Origin: Ostreococcus lucimarinus CCE9901
Taxonomy: Eukaryota; Chlorophyta; Mamiellophyceae; Mamiellales; Bathycoccaceae
Assembly (NCBI RefSeq): GCF_000092065.1
Contig: NC_009360.1
Coordinates: 434,001-498,000, forward strand
Reading direction: 5' to 3'
DNA: 64,000 bases
Shown here: positions 10,601 through 18,661 of the stretch, one piece after another
Layout of the letters: every line of letters starts with the position of its first letter
How positions within the stretch are numbered: position 1 is the first letter of the stretch
Position numbers and translations under genes: made by a program
The notes under the pieces: generated by a model
What the model was told of the DNA's origin: nothing
The model's database searches: none
Seen by the model: the letters and a program-made list of their open reading frames with translations, nothing else

Positions 10601-13020
10601 CAGCGTCAAAACTCGGTACGGGTGATTCTGCGACGAGCAGAATGTGCTTTCTGCATCTGCCGACACGCCATCCAATGTCGTTTCCAGAAATCGAGCTCCC
10701 GTCGCTCGTGCAATCGTGCGCTCTCTTGTCTGTCGGTTTGCTTTATCAAGGCACAGCGCAGCGCTTGATCGTTGAAACACTACTCAGCGAGTTAGGAAAG
10801 TCGCCAGAAGGCGATGTCATCAACGGTCGAGAGTGCTACGCATTGTCTGCTGGCATTGCACTCGGCCTTGTCACGTTGGGACGAGGACACAGCGCGAGCG
10901 GGTTGTCAGATTTGCACATAGCCGAGAGATTGCGTCATTTCATCGTTGGTGGTGTCGCACGACATGTACCACCTCCCGGCGGTGTCCCATCTTCATCGGC
11001 AGCGCGCAAGTCTACGTCCGGCGCCGCTGGTTGGCAAGAGTCGTACCCTTCGGACGACGCTTGGACAAACTCTACTGGAGGCGTTGTAGAGGACCAGACG
11101 GCGTCCGTCGATGGTTATATTCTTGAAGGTTCGATGGTGAACGTCGATTTGTCGGCTCCCGGAGCTATCATGGCGCTCGGTTTGATGTATTTGAAGACGA
11201 ACGACGCCTCTGTATCGGCTCACCTTGAGATTCCATCGACGCACTACGGCCTTGACGACGCGCGGCCGGATTATGTCATGTTGCGAGTCGTTGCGAAGAG
11301 CTTGATCATGTGGGACACGGTAGAGCCAAGTGCAAGTTGGATCGAAGGGCTACTACCGCCGCTGTTGCGAGACGCGATGGATGTCAAATCTCCCGAGGAG
11401 CAGGAGGCGCAAAATGATTCCTCATGGCTCGGCGAAGCCGATCGCGAGGCGATCGCGCAGACGTATGTCAACGTTCTCGCGGGTGGTTGCATGTCGATCG
11501 GTTTGCGTTTTGCCGGTTCCAGTAATCCTGACGCATCTGCAACGCTTCGACATTATGCGTTCAAGTTTCTTGAGTGGAAAAAGAAAGTGGGCCAGGACGG
11601 TGGGGAACCTCTGGTGAACAAGTCGATGCTCGAAACGTGCATAGGCATCGTCGCAATGGCGTTATCGTGCGTGATGGCTGGAACCGGCGATTTACCCACG
11701 CTCAGACTTTTGCGGCATCTCCGCTCGCGAATGGAGACGAGCGCATCTGCGAACACTGGTTTGACGTATGGTGCGCACATGGCGATCGGTCTCGCGAATG
11801 GCTTCCTATTCCTCGGCGGCGGCGCGCAGACGTTTTCAACCGACGACGCGTCCATAGCTGCGTTGCTGATTTCGATGTTTCCACGGTTTCCATCCGACCC
11901 GAACGACAACAGATGGTACTGCCAGGCCTACCGCCACCTTTACGCTCTTGCTGCGAAAGATCGCTTGCTGCACACGATCGACGCTACGACGCTCCAACCG
12001 GTATCATCGCCGGTTGAAATTACGACGGTGATCTCGCAAGGGAAAGAGACAACTATGCAGCTTATCACACCGTGCCTGCTGCCCGATCCCGCAGCGCTCG
12101 CGAGTATCAAGATCATATCACCCAGGTACTGGTCCATACACCTTGATTTCGCACTCATGCACGCGGACACAAAGGACGCTTTGTACAAGCGCCGAAACAT
12201 TCCGATTCAAAGGCACACCGCGGCGCTTTCGTACGAAATCGATCGCACGGGAGCGAAGGCGCAACTCGCGACGGCACTACACGCAGCCGGCGCGCGAGCT
12301 GCCCTCAAGCCGCCGTCTGCGGAGGCGAGTATAGATCACAACACCGCACCCGTTGCGAATGCGACGGCGGCACGAGCAGGAAGAGATGCTGTGGACGTTT
12401 TCACCAGCGACGCGGTGCTGCTCGCGTTCGCGCGACACATGGGTGATGGTGCGAGCGATCGGGCTGGATTCACAGCCGCGGCGTTACGAGAGTGCATGCA
12501 TAGGGAAGTTCCCGACGCTCTACGAACATACGTCGATATGTACGCATCGTGTGAGGCGCTCATTCACTCCACGGAAAACAGTGAAGCACGAGCAAATGCG
12601 GCGGCGCTCGCGGTGAACGACTTGCGCCTGTTGAGTGCGTTCAGTGAATTATTGAAAAGATCCGGACTTGATGAGCACGACGTCGAAACCACGTTTCCCA
12701 TGCCGACATTACTAGTATCGTCCTTCAAACAGACGATTTCGCTTGTCCTTGATTCCAGATACGGCGACCAAACGGTTGGCTGCGCTCTCGCCAAGTACCT
12801 ACGCGGCGAAGGGTACGACGCGTCGATTGATACTTACGGTAGGTTTGGGTGTTATTTGCGTCTGTTAGACGTCCCCACACCTCGAGTTCTTCGTTCGGCG
12901 ATAGAGACGGGCATGAATCGACTGGGCGCGAGCGATTTGTCTGTCGCTTCGTTGAGAGCGTGTTTGCCGGATGCAGACCCGTCCACCGTTCTTCGAATCA
13001 TCGAAACGTGCCTCCCTTGA
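7681..13020 (+). CDS. APC1: anaphase-promoting complex subunit 1 (APC1)
   Basis: Up to 1,779 residues. APC1 is the largest scaffold of the APC/C ubiquitin ligase that triggers anaphase and mitotic exit. The sequence shows an N-terminal beta-propeller-like half (SDVLFYAHSRRALELW; TLVVCVDGTLALCIG), a helical middle with LPTQQYAVVNLDL, and the proteasome/cyclosome (PC) repeats that mark APC1 and Rpn1/Rpn2: GIALGLVTLGRG, GAIMALGLMYLKTND, GCMSIGLRFAG and GAHMAIGLANGFLFLGG. The first 150 or so codons are Arg/Thr/Asp-rich low complexity, so the true start is uncertain; ATGs at 7681 and 7780 are the candidates. No intron is needed. Length fits the family. Confidence 0.92.
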   Translation: MRDARRDATTRRATTRDDGDARDGDARRRARRAMRASERVERSATSDTTTTETTRDDADASSPRARRSEWTTTATTATRGRGSSFVATALTGLTIEDDDGRRGIARGRRARGETSEETRGRGDARTRTFRTSNEDGDEETLEIENETLTRRAGGVVRGRWSCEEKATAATRCAFKSDGERRGWFWCALHRDSFSLFGENGEMRRMPIGFEACALAATREGVLFVASDGGGVALVAHALDEPTPVEGLSDGVFVAWSDPQRSDVLFYAHSRRALELWTITLVPARSETEFSDAVPEFVSRADLRWSEGVGDDFAADAATYSLAHDENGREIILVSDNAAQRVCGLYVDADAPGGHRASGAIEGTSAMGVSGTRKGDGMLDTLVVCVDGTLALCIGTHLLCKLDATTPDGESTAGDVQFLSDSVGSGVTVHTSRRGSMRVRVPGSLASPHARALFAVLREVCSQDDFLDILRRMYASECVGADDAEAEWAYFVQVLQAWCEVAVKPRAVHELDDWEFSQRLLKVGVDSLSARTSDSNVNATRASVVLDAVHTIYEASKVDLLTRCMLKPLREFAMSLVDAIGTTREAYADYYARDSGASIAPLSVAAAPLQVPDLLRAVEGIFTGQSDFHTLVPPLILAGLEENAHVDANTFGGDVVVRARRVVKLCHVSTLGATNSSTSGGALACAMVDMGFTLEDLERLPPGLSLPFHGILRRCRDSPANGWPVEAYKLIGRQDLALMHGDDDFIRDERQRRVSRAPAATTRIQPDSASVSDGLEHLEEFVGPLRFPRDYRIRELRSILSTATPVPIQLDETEGAGGDAEQGSQQQSKLWLLAARTAAMPVGRGAASLGTVIAKPTEALLVPTLCLAGCLPTQQYAVVNLDLTAADAPKDFVNWPEFHNGAAAGLALRSDDDSGKLTRAWIVFNRPKLPTFSHAGVLMAFGLNGHLSSLTATDLYRYLAQEHEATTVGTLLGVAASKLGTGDSATSRMCFLHLPTRHPMSFPEIELPSLVQSCALLSVGLLYQGTAQRLIVETLLSELGKSPEGDVINGRECYALSAGIALGLVTLGRGHSASGLSDLHIAERLRHFIVGGVARHVPPPGGVPSSSAARKSTSGAAGWQESYPSDDAWTNSTGGVVEDQTASVDGYILEGSMVNVDLSAPGAIMALGLMYLKTNDASVSAHLEIPSTHYGLDDARPDYVMLRVVAKSLIMWDTVEPSASWIEGLLPPLLRDAMDVKSPEEQEAQNDSSWLGEADREAIAQTYVNVLAGGCMSIGLRFAGSSNPDASATLRHYAFKFLEWKKKVGQDGGEPLVNKSMLETCIGIVAMALSCVMAGTGDLPTLRLLRHLRSRMETSASANTGLTYGAHMAIGLANGFLFLGGGAQTFSTDDASIAALLISMFPRFPSDPNDNRWYCQAYRHLYALAAKDRLLHTIDATTLQPVSSPVEITTVISQGKETTMQLITPCLLPDPAALASIKIISPRYWSIHLDFALMHADTKDALYKRRNIPIQRHTAALSYEIDRTGAKAQLATALHAAGARAALKPPSAEASIDHNTAPVANATAARAGRDAVDVFTSDAVLLAFARHMGDGASDRAGFTAAALRECMHREVPDALRTYVDMYASCEALIHSTENSEARANAAALAVNDLRLLSAFSELLKRSGLDEHDVETTFPMPTLLVSSFKQTISLVLDSRYGDQTVGCALAKYLRGEGYDASIDTYGRFGCYLRLLDVPTPRVLRSAIETGMNRLGASDLSVASLRACLPDADPSTVLRIIETCLP

Positions 13021-13090
13021 GATTAGTTTAGCATTGATATTAGATTGATTACACACAAGCACAACAAGTAAATCCCTAATAGACTTGCCA

Positions 13091-14023
13091 TCACTGGGGA
13101 GCCTCGTCTTCGCTCGCGGGCGCGCTCTTCGCAACGACGCCGCACTTCATGAATTGGACTTTCCTGAAAGGCTTTCGGAACGCTTGTTCCGCGACGAGCG
13201 CTCGCTTATCCCCTATCGACTTCGCCACCGCAAAGAATGGCGAGCTCGTGTTATCTTTCACCGTCGGAAGCTGACTGATCTCCTCCAAAACCTCGTCTCC
13301 GCTCACGACTCGACCGACGACGACGTTCGTCGCGTCCAATTCCGGCGCCGCTCTCAACGTAATCGTAAACCCCGTCCCGTTCGGCGGCGGTGGCGGCGGA
13401 TCGTACACCGTCTCAAATTTCCCTCGCACACTCACCAACCGCGCCTTGGGTTCGGGCTCTGGCTCCGATGGATCTCTCCGCACGATCAAACTCACCAACC
13501 CGCGTTCGTCGTGCGATCTCTTGCCCAAATCCGGCAGCAGACGCTCCGCGGACGGCCCTCCCACGACGTCCACGCTCGCGTCCGAGCCCGGCGTCACGAA
13601 CTTTTCCACGCCATTATTCTTCAAATAAATCTCCACCGCATCGTCACCGTCGCCGGAGACTTCGATGTTATCGACCGTCGTTCGCCGATAAGACAAGCCG
13701 CCGACGCCTCGCGCGAGCTCGACGAATCGCCGACCGCTGAGCGTTCCCTCGTCCACCGCCACGACGATGCGTCCGAGCGGTTGGCCCTCGACCGCGATGT
13801 CGAAAAAGCACTCGGTGAAGTCCTCCGCGCGCGCGCGGCGCGGGGCGACGAGGAAGGGCGCGAGCGCGAGCGCGGTCGACACCGTTCGGCGGTGCACTCG
13901 CGCGGCGGCATCGGCGTCGTCGCGCGACGATGGAAGCCCGCGCGGCGCGGTGCGGCGGCGGTCGCTGGCGCGCGCGTGGACGCGCGCGCGATTCGGCGCG
14001 AGCCGCGCGAGCGCGGTGGACAT
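13091..14023 (-). CDS. thylakoid-lumen cyclophilin-type peptidyl-prolyl isomerase
   Basis: 310 residues. The N-terminus is a bipartite targeting signal: an Arg/Ala/Ser-rich stroma-targeting part followed by TVSTALALAPFLV and an R-A-R-A-E processing site near residue 68, as in lumenal proteins with a hydrophobic transfer domain. The mature part is a divergent cyclophilin: CFFDIAVEGQPLGRIVVAVD, then GRRFVELARG, and a late GRVVSGDEVLEEI matching the family's V(F)G-x-V-x-x-G-x-x-x-L. The usual catalytic Arg/Phe motif (FHR) and GPGVLSMAN are not clearly preserved, so isomerase activity is uncertain. The closest resemblance is to plant lumenal cyclophilins of the CYP26-2 / TLP20 kind. Confidence 0.8.
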   Translation of the reverse strand: MSTALARLAPNRARVHARASDRRRTAPRGLPSSRDDADAAARVHRRTVSTALALAPFLVAPRRARAEDFTECFFDIAVEGQPLGRIVVAVDEGTLSGRRFVELARGVGGLSYRRTTVDNIEVSGDGDDAVEIYLKNNGVEKFVTPGSDASVDVVGGPSAERLLPDLGKRSHDERGLVSLIVRRDPSEPEPEPKARLVSVRGKFETVYDPPPPPPNGTGFTITLRAAPELDATNVVVGRVVSGDEVLEEISQLPTVKDNTSSPFFAVAKSIGDKRALVAEQAFRKPFRKVQFMKCGVVAKSAPASEDEAPQ

Positions 14024-14055
14024 GCGCGCGAGTGTGCGGTGCGGTCTTCGACATC

Positions 14056-14064
14056 AGATATTTT
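14056..14064 (-). promoter_or_regulatory. evening-element match upstream of the lumenal cyclophilin
   Basis: Reads AGATATTTT on the plus strand, that is AAAATATCT on the strand of the cyclophilin gene, 33 bp upstream of its ATG. This is the exact plant evening element bound by CCA1/LHY-type MYB factors. The functional reading is inference; another exact copy (20,025-20,033) lies inside a coding region. Confidence 0.3.
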
Positions 14065-14159
14065 GGACGTCTTCGCAAATCGTTTGGTTCGTCGGTCGCT
14101 CGAAAATCGTTGATACAAGACGCGCGCGGTAAAGCTAAATAGTCGAAGTAAGCGATCGA

Positions 14160-15197
14160 CTACGTGAGCATTCTCGGTTCTTCGGGTTCTTCGACGACGG
14201 GCGCCGCCGGGGCCGCGACTCGGTCTTCGCCGTCGTCTTCGCCGTCGTCGCCTTCGTCGTCGCTGGCGGGGAGGAAAAACGCTTCAAAATTGATGGAGGA
14301 ATTCCCACCCGGTGCGCACGAAACCCCGCCGCGCGATCGTCGAGCTTGTGGCAGCGTGTCATCAAAGATGTTCCCACCCTGAAGCTGCGCCACGCCCGCT
14401 TGACGATGCGACGTGAGCGGGCGACGTTCGGGCAACGTTTGATCGAAGACGTTGTTTCCGCGCTGCTCGGCGAGTTTCGCCGCGCTGATCCGTTGCTTGG
14501 GTAACTCTGGACACGCGAATATATCACTTCCATTCATCGCCGCGACAGCCGCATCACGCGCCTGGCTGCCCGGCGATTGCCCGTTTCCCGAACGGCCGTC
14601 GCGCGCCTTCGGCGGCGACTCGCCGCCGAAAATAAACGAAGATCCCCCGCCCGGTTCACGAAGCACTCTCGAAGTCTTGCGACCCGTCAAAAAGTTGCCC
14701 ACATTCTGCCCTCCGGAGCGTCCGTAATTATTATCCATCGTCGACACCCCACCCGCCGCTTTCACCGTCGTCGTGGCTTCGCATTCGCCTCGATCGATCG
14801 CCTCGCACACCCGTTCAATCAACGTATCCCTCGACCCCGCCGGCGACAGTCCGTTCTGTCGGCACAGCGTTCTCAAATCCGCCAGCATCATCGCCTTCAC
14901 GTCGTCCTTCGTCGCCTTTTTCGTCGTTCGTTCGCTTCGCGTCGTCGTCTCTTCGTCTTCGTCTTCGCCGCCGAAGATCGTCTTCGCCGCGCCCTTGAAT
15001 TCGCGCATCTTCGCCGCGCTCGCCTGCCGCCACGTCGCCGGCCGTTCGTTCGCGCTGACCAATCCCTCACCGTCCGCGCCGAACGAGATGCTCGAGCGTC
15101 CTCCCGGCGGCGCGTGCGTGCGCGTCGTCGGTCGATCCGTGAGGACGTTGCCACTGTTTTGGTTCGCGCCGCTCGCGAACGCGTTCGAGGACGTCAT
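14160..15197 (-). CDS. SPIRAL1-repeat protein with a SAP domain
   Basis: 345 residues from MTSSNAF (ATG 15195-15197); the open frame extends to 15368 but that part is Arg-rich leader. Two clear copies of the plant SPIRAL1 microtubule-plus-end motif are present: NQNSGNVLTDRPTTRTHAPP with GGRSSISFG near residues 11-40, and NNYGRSGGQNVGNFLTGRKT with PGGGSSFIFGG near 173-210. Degenerate copies follow (NNVFDQTLP, GGNIFDDTLP, APGGNSSINF). Between the two good copies is a SAP-like helix-turn-helix: MLADLRTLCRQNGLSPAGSR followed by DTLIERVCEAI. SPIRAL1 proteins stabilise cortical microtubules; SAP domains bind AT-rich DNA or RNA. The combination is unusual. The C-terminus is acidic and Pro/Glu-rich. 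It is divergent from the MORN-SET gene. Confidence 0.75.
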   Translation of the reverse strand: MTSSNAFASGANQNSGNVLTDRPTTRTHAPPGGRSSISFGADGEGLVSANERPATWRQASAAKMREFKGAAKTIFGGEDEDEETTTRSERTTKKATKDDVKAMMLADLRTLCRQNGLSPAGSRDTLIERVCEAIDRGECEATTTVKAAGGVSTMDNNYGRSGGQNVGNFLTGRKTSRVLREPGGGSSFIFGGESPPKARDGRSGNGQSPGSQARDAAVAAMNGSDIFACPELPKQRISAAKLAEQRGNNVFDQTLPERRPLTSHRQAGVAQLQGGNIFDDTLPQARRSRGGVSCAPGGNSSINFEAFFLPASDDEGDDGEDDGEDRVAAPAAPVVEEPEEPRMLT

Positions 15198-15326
15198 CGC
15201 GCGCGCCGCGGCGCCGATCCGCGACGCGCGTCGGTCGCGTCGGTCGCGCGCGGGCGTCGGCGCCGCGCGCTCGGCGTCGCGGAGTGTCGCGCGCGCGCGA
15301 TCGCGCGCGATTGCCGACCAGACGGG

Positions 15327-15360
15327 TATATACACTAGGGTTTGGTACATAGCGGTACCA
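15327..15360. promoter_or_regulatory. divergent promoter core: TATA, telo-box, palindrome
   Basis: Within the 367-bp gap between the divergent SPIRAL1/SAP and MORN-SET genes lies the only AT-containing block: TATATA at 15327-15332, TAGGGTTT (reverse of the plant telo-box AAACCCTA) at 15336-15343, and an inverted repeat TGGTAC-6 nt-GTACCA at 15343-15360. The rest of the gap is CG-rich without structure I recognise. The three elements are seen; the promoter role is inferred. Confidence 0.4.
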
Positions 15361-15564
15361 GACGACACAATACGGTAACGACTTCATTCCGCAACGCGCG
15401 CGCGCGTCGCGCGCGACGCGCGCGGTCGCCGCGCGCGCGGTCGCGCGACGCGGCGCGACGCGCGGTCGACCCTCGTCGACGCGCCTCGCGCTCGATCGCG
15501 CGCGAGCGTCGCGCGCGCGACGAGGAGGCGCGTTTTTCTCGCCGCCCGACGAGACCGCGCCGTC

Positions 15565-17757
15565 ATGACGAACGACGACGGCGACGGCGACGACGACGAC
15601 GACGCGCCCGAGGACGTCATCGAGGAGTACGACGGCGAGACGAACGACGCGGGACGCCCGCACGGGGAGGGATACGCGTGGTACGCCGACGGCACGGAAT
15701 ACGTGGGAGGATTCGTGGACGGCGCGCGGAGCGGCTACGGAAGGCTGTGGCTCGCGAGGGACGAAGACGAAGATTACGACGAAGACGACGATGTTCCGAA
15801 CGCGTTTTACCTCGGGGAATGGAAGGACGATCGACCGCACGGTAGGGGCATACAGGTGTCGCGCGACAAAACCTGGTTGCAGGGAAATTTTGAGAGCGGG
15901 GAGTTGCGAGGGGAGGCGTATTTGTCGACGCAGGTTTCCATTGGGGACCCTCGGTACATGGGCGAGTTCGGCGACGACGGCGCGTTCGGGGGCGTGGGGA
16001 CGATGTACAACCGGTGCGGCGGGCGACTGACGGCGAATTGGAAGGAAGGTGACATCGCCGCCGGGTTAGCGGTGTGGGAAGGTGACAGCGCGCGCAGGCG
16101 CGAGTCGACGGCGGTGGTGGCGTGGACGCGAGAGAGTTTCGGAGACGCCGAACGAACGGGAAAGTGGACAGATTTGGTCGCGCGAGGCGCGGTGGTGGTG
16201 CGTTTTGTAAATGTGGATACGTCTTATGAAGCGGGTTGCCGTCATAGACCCGAGGTGCGCGAATTTCTACGCGCTTTGAATGCCGTCGACGCTCGTCCTG
16301 GTTCGAGCGTACGAGCGGCCATCGAAGCCAGCGCGGTGGCGAGGAAGGCCGTCGAATTCGACTACGAAGCAGACGTTGCGACGACAGACTTATTGGCGAG
16401 CCTTACGTTGGCGCGCTATGTCGAGAGCTTGCGTGTGCGTGTGAGCCGAACGGCCCCGCTCGAAGTGCGTGCGACAGAAGACATGCATCGGCACGCCGTC
16501 GTCGCTTTTTATTCTGGCACCGTCGGTGAAGTCCGCGGCGTTTCTGCGAGCGACGCAGAGCGTCTCGCGAGCGATGCCATCATGCTTCGCGAGGAGGACG
16601 ATGAGGACACTCAAGAGATCGTGGCCGAGTACGATAAAGATCGGAGTAGTATCGCATACGCGCAGTCTCACGGCGTGCGCGTGATCCATCTCGACGTCGG
16701 CGCGGACGCGCTCTGCGCGAATTTTGTTCGCGTGGAGACGAAACACGAAACGAATTGCGAGCGCATGTTCTTCGAAAACCATCCCATCTTTGGCGATGCG
16801 GTGTTTCTTAGAACTAAAAGGTGTATAGCGAAGGACGAGGAGTTGACGGTCGCGCCAGACTACTTTTTCGGTTGGTGCTTAGACCCGTTGAGTGAGGCGG
16901 GCTATTACGAAAGCATGCGTTGTCATCCACCAGAGGTGATATTTGAGAGAGACAACGACGTCCTCGAACTCGGTCGCGTGACGGTGAAGCGACACGGCCG
17001 ATGGCGAGCGCTATACCTTGGGAATGTTGAGCAAGGATTGTCGTACGCGCCCACCGACGATGCGCCGCCGTCGCACGAAGTTCTCGGGTTTCAATACATC
17101 CGAGCGATGGCGATCGCCACCGTTGACCGCATCCGCGCCGAGAGACACGCCACGAAGTCGACGTCGATCGTCGCCGTCGGTCTCGGCACTGGTGCGCTAC
17201 CACTGTATCTGGCGAACGCACCCGACTTGAACGTCGACGTGGTCACCGTCGAATGCAGCCAAGCGGTCATCGACGCGTGCGCGGCTATCCACGTGCCTAT
17301 GCGCATAATCGATCGCGAAGGAAAATCCTCCGGAATCCCCGCCGCGAAGAAACGACGACGTTCGCGTTCGGAGCCGTCGCCGATTCGCGTCCACCGCGCA
17401 GACGCCTTGGACTATTTCCAGCGATGCATCGCAAAAAATATCACAGACAATCGTGTGGCGTCCGTGGACGTCGTCTTGTTGGACGCGTACGACGGCGACG
17501 GCAAAATCCCCGAGCGCGTTCGAGACGACTTCTTCATTCGATCCGTCGCGAGCTCGTTATCGCCCGTCGGCTTTTGCGTGTGCAACTGTTGGGACGGCCC
17601 CATAGGTTCGGAGGCCTACCACGAACTCCACATGTTCTCCAATCTTTTGGATCGTCACTTTTCGCTCATCGAGCGCGTGAGCGTGGTGGGTCAAGAGTAC
17701 AACGTCATTTTAATAGCGTCGCGCGCTCGGGCTCCCGGTGAGCGTTTGCGTTTGTGA
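15565..17757 (+). CDS. MORN-SET-class I methyltransferase fusion protein
   Basis: 730 residues from an ATG followed by an Asp-rich stretch. Domain order: MORN repeats in about residues 25-165 (GEGYAWYADGTEYVGGF; YLGEWKDDRPHGRGI; YMGEFGDDGAFGGVGTM); a SET domain around 300-450 (AVVAFYSGTVGEVRG; FGDAVFLRTKRCIAKDEELT), as in SETD7; then a class I SAM-dependent methyltransferase of the spermidine-synthase/METTL13-C type (about 480-725) with motif I VAVGLGTGALPLYLA near 533, acidic VVTVEC, and VDVVLLDAYDGDG near 634. In the SET core the N-H-S-C-x-P-N signature is degenerate: CANFVRVETKHETNC. A putative nuclear signal KKRRRSRS sits inside the methyltransferase. The inferred role is protein lysine methylation by one or both domains; substrates are unknown. 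Confidence 0.8.
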   Translation: MTNDDGDGDDDDDAPEDVIEEYDGETNDAGRPHGEGYAWYADGTEYVGGFVDGARSGYGRLWLARDEDEDYDEDDDVPNAFYLGEWKDDRPHGRGIQVSRDKTWLQGNFESGELRGEAYLSTQVSIGDPRYMGEFGDDGAFGGVGTMYNRCGGRLTANWKEGDIAAGLAVWEGDSARRRESTAVVAWTRESFGDAERTGKWTDLVARGAVVVRFVNVDTSYEAGCRHRPEVREFLRALNAVDARPGSSVRAAIEASAVARKAVEFDYEADVATTDLLASLTLARYVESLRVRVSRTAPLEVRATEDMHRHAVVAFYSGTVGEVRGVSASDAERLASDAIMLREEDDEDTQEIVAEYDKDRSSIAYAQSHGVRVIHLDVGADALCANFVRVETKHETNCERMFFENHPIFGDAVFLRTKRCIAKDEELTVAPDYFFGWCLDPLSEAGYYESMRCHPPEVIFERDNDVLELGRVTVKRHGRWRALYLGNVEQGLSYAPTDDAPPSHEVLGFQYIRAMAIATVDRIRAERHATKSTSIVAVGLGTGALPLYLANAPDLNVDVVTVECSQAVIDACAAIHVPMRIIDREGKSSGIPAAKKRRRSRSEPSPIRVHRADALDYFQRCIAKNITDNRVASVDVVLLDAYDGDGKIPERVRDDFFIRSVASSLSPVGFCVCNCWDGPIGSEAYHELHMFSNLLDRHFSLIERVSVVGQEYNVILIASRARAPGERLRL

Positions 17758-17889
17758 CGAGCGCCATCCACCCAGCCGACTTCATTCATTCGCGCGTCCG
17801 CCCGCGCGTCGTCGTCGACGATACGCGTTCTCGCGCGCGCCCTCGCGCGCCCCGCGCTCGCGCGCGCGCCTCGCGCGCGTCGTCGCGCC

Positions 17890-18561
17890 ATGGACGCCTT
17901 CGTCACGCGTCGCGTCGTCGCCAAGGCGTCGACGACGAACGACGACGACGACGCGCGCAAGCGGCGCAGAGTCGCGCCGACGAACGACGGGTGGCGCACG
18001 TTCGATGACTCCCTGCTCGCGCGCCTGGACGCGGCGTGCGAACCGCGGGCGAAGATCGCGGCGTTCGATCTGGACGACACGCTGCAAAAGACGAAGAGCG
18101 GCGCGAAGGCGTTCGCGGCGCGCGCGGATGACTTTACGACGCTGAACGAACACGTCCCGCGCGTGCTCCGGGCGTTGCACGACGATGGGTATAAAATTTG
18201 TATATTTAGTAATCAAGGGGGGGTGAAAGGGGCGTTGGATGGGAAAAGGGCGACGAGCGTGCGGGCGCGGTTGGCGCTGCTGGCGACGACGCTGGAGACG
18301 CCGTTTCAGTTTTACGGCGCGACGCAGATGCGGGAGAACGACGTGAAAAAGTACCGTAAGGGTGAGATTGGGATGTGGCGAAAGATGGTGGCCGAGCATA
18401 ACGGTGGCGTCGCGCCGGATTTGAAGGCGAGCTTCTTCGTCGGCGACGCCGCGGGACGCGCGCAGGATCACAGCGCCGTGGACAAGGAGTTTGCGGAAAA
18501 CGTAGGGGTGCGTTTTTTCGTTCCGGAACAGATGTTCGTCGAGGGTGAGGCGTGGAAATGA
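17890..18561 (+). CDS. polynucleotide 3'-phosphatase (PNKP/ZDP phosphatase domain)
   Basis: 223 residues. HAD-superfamily phosphatase that removes 3'-phosphates at DNA breaks so that polymerase and ligase can act. Motif I is AAFDLDDTLQKTKSG (D-x-D-x-T) near residue 58, motif II is IFSNQGGVKG near 107, and the distal FFVGDAAGRAQDHSAVDKEF is the PNKP family's metal-binding motif. There is no kinase P-loop domain, no FHA domain and no PARP-type zinc fingers, so it is a stand-alone phosphatase like yeast Tpp1, shorter than plant ZDP. The N-terminus has a basic KRRR cluster likely to direct nuclear import. It is convergent with the PABPN1-like gene about 100 bp away. Confidence 0.85.
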   Translation: MDAFVTRRVVAKASTTNDDDDARKRRRVAPTNDGWRTFDDSLLARLDAACEPRAKIAAFDLDDTLQKTKSGAKAFAARADDFTTLNEHVPRVLRALHDDGYKICIFSNQGGVKGALDGKRATSVRARLALLATTLETPFQFYGATQMRENDVKKYRKGEIGMWRKMVAEHNGGVAPDLKASFFVGDAAGRAQDHSAVDKEFAENVGVRFFVPEQMFVEGEAWK

Positions 18562-18661
18562 AGCGATTAGTACGATGATGATGCGATGCATCGCGCGCGC
18601 GCGCGTGCAGGCGCTGCTCAAGGAAGGAAAATTGATTTGTTATTGACGAAGCGCGAAACGT

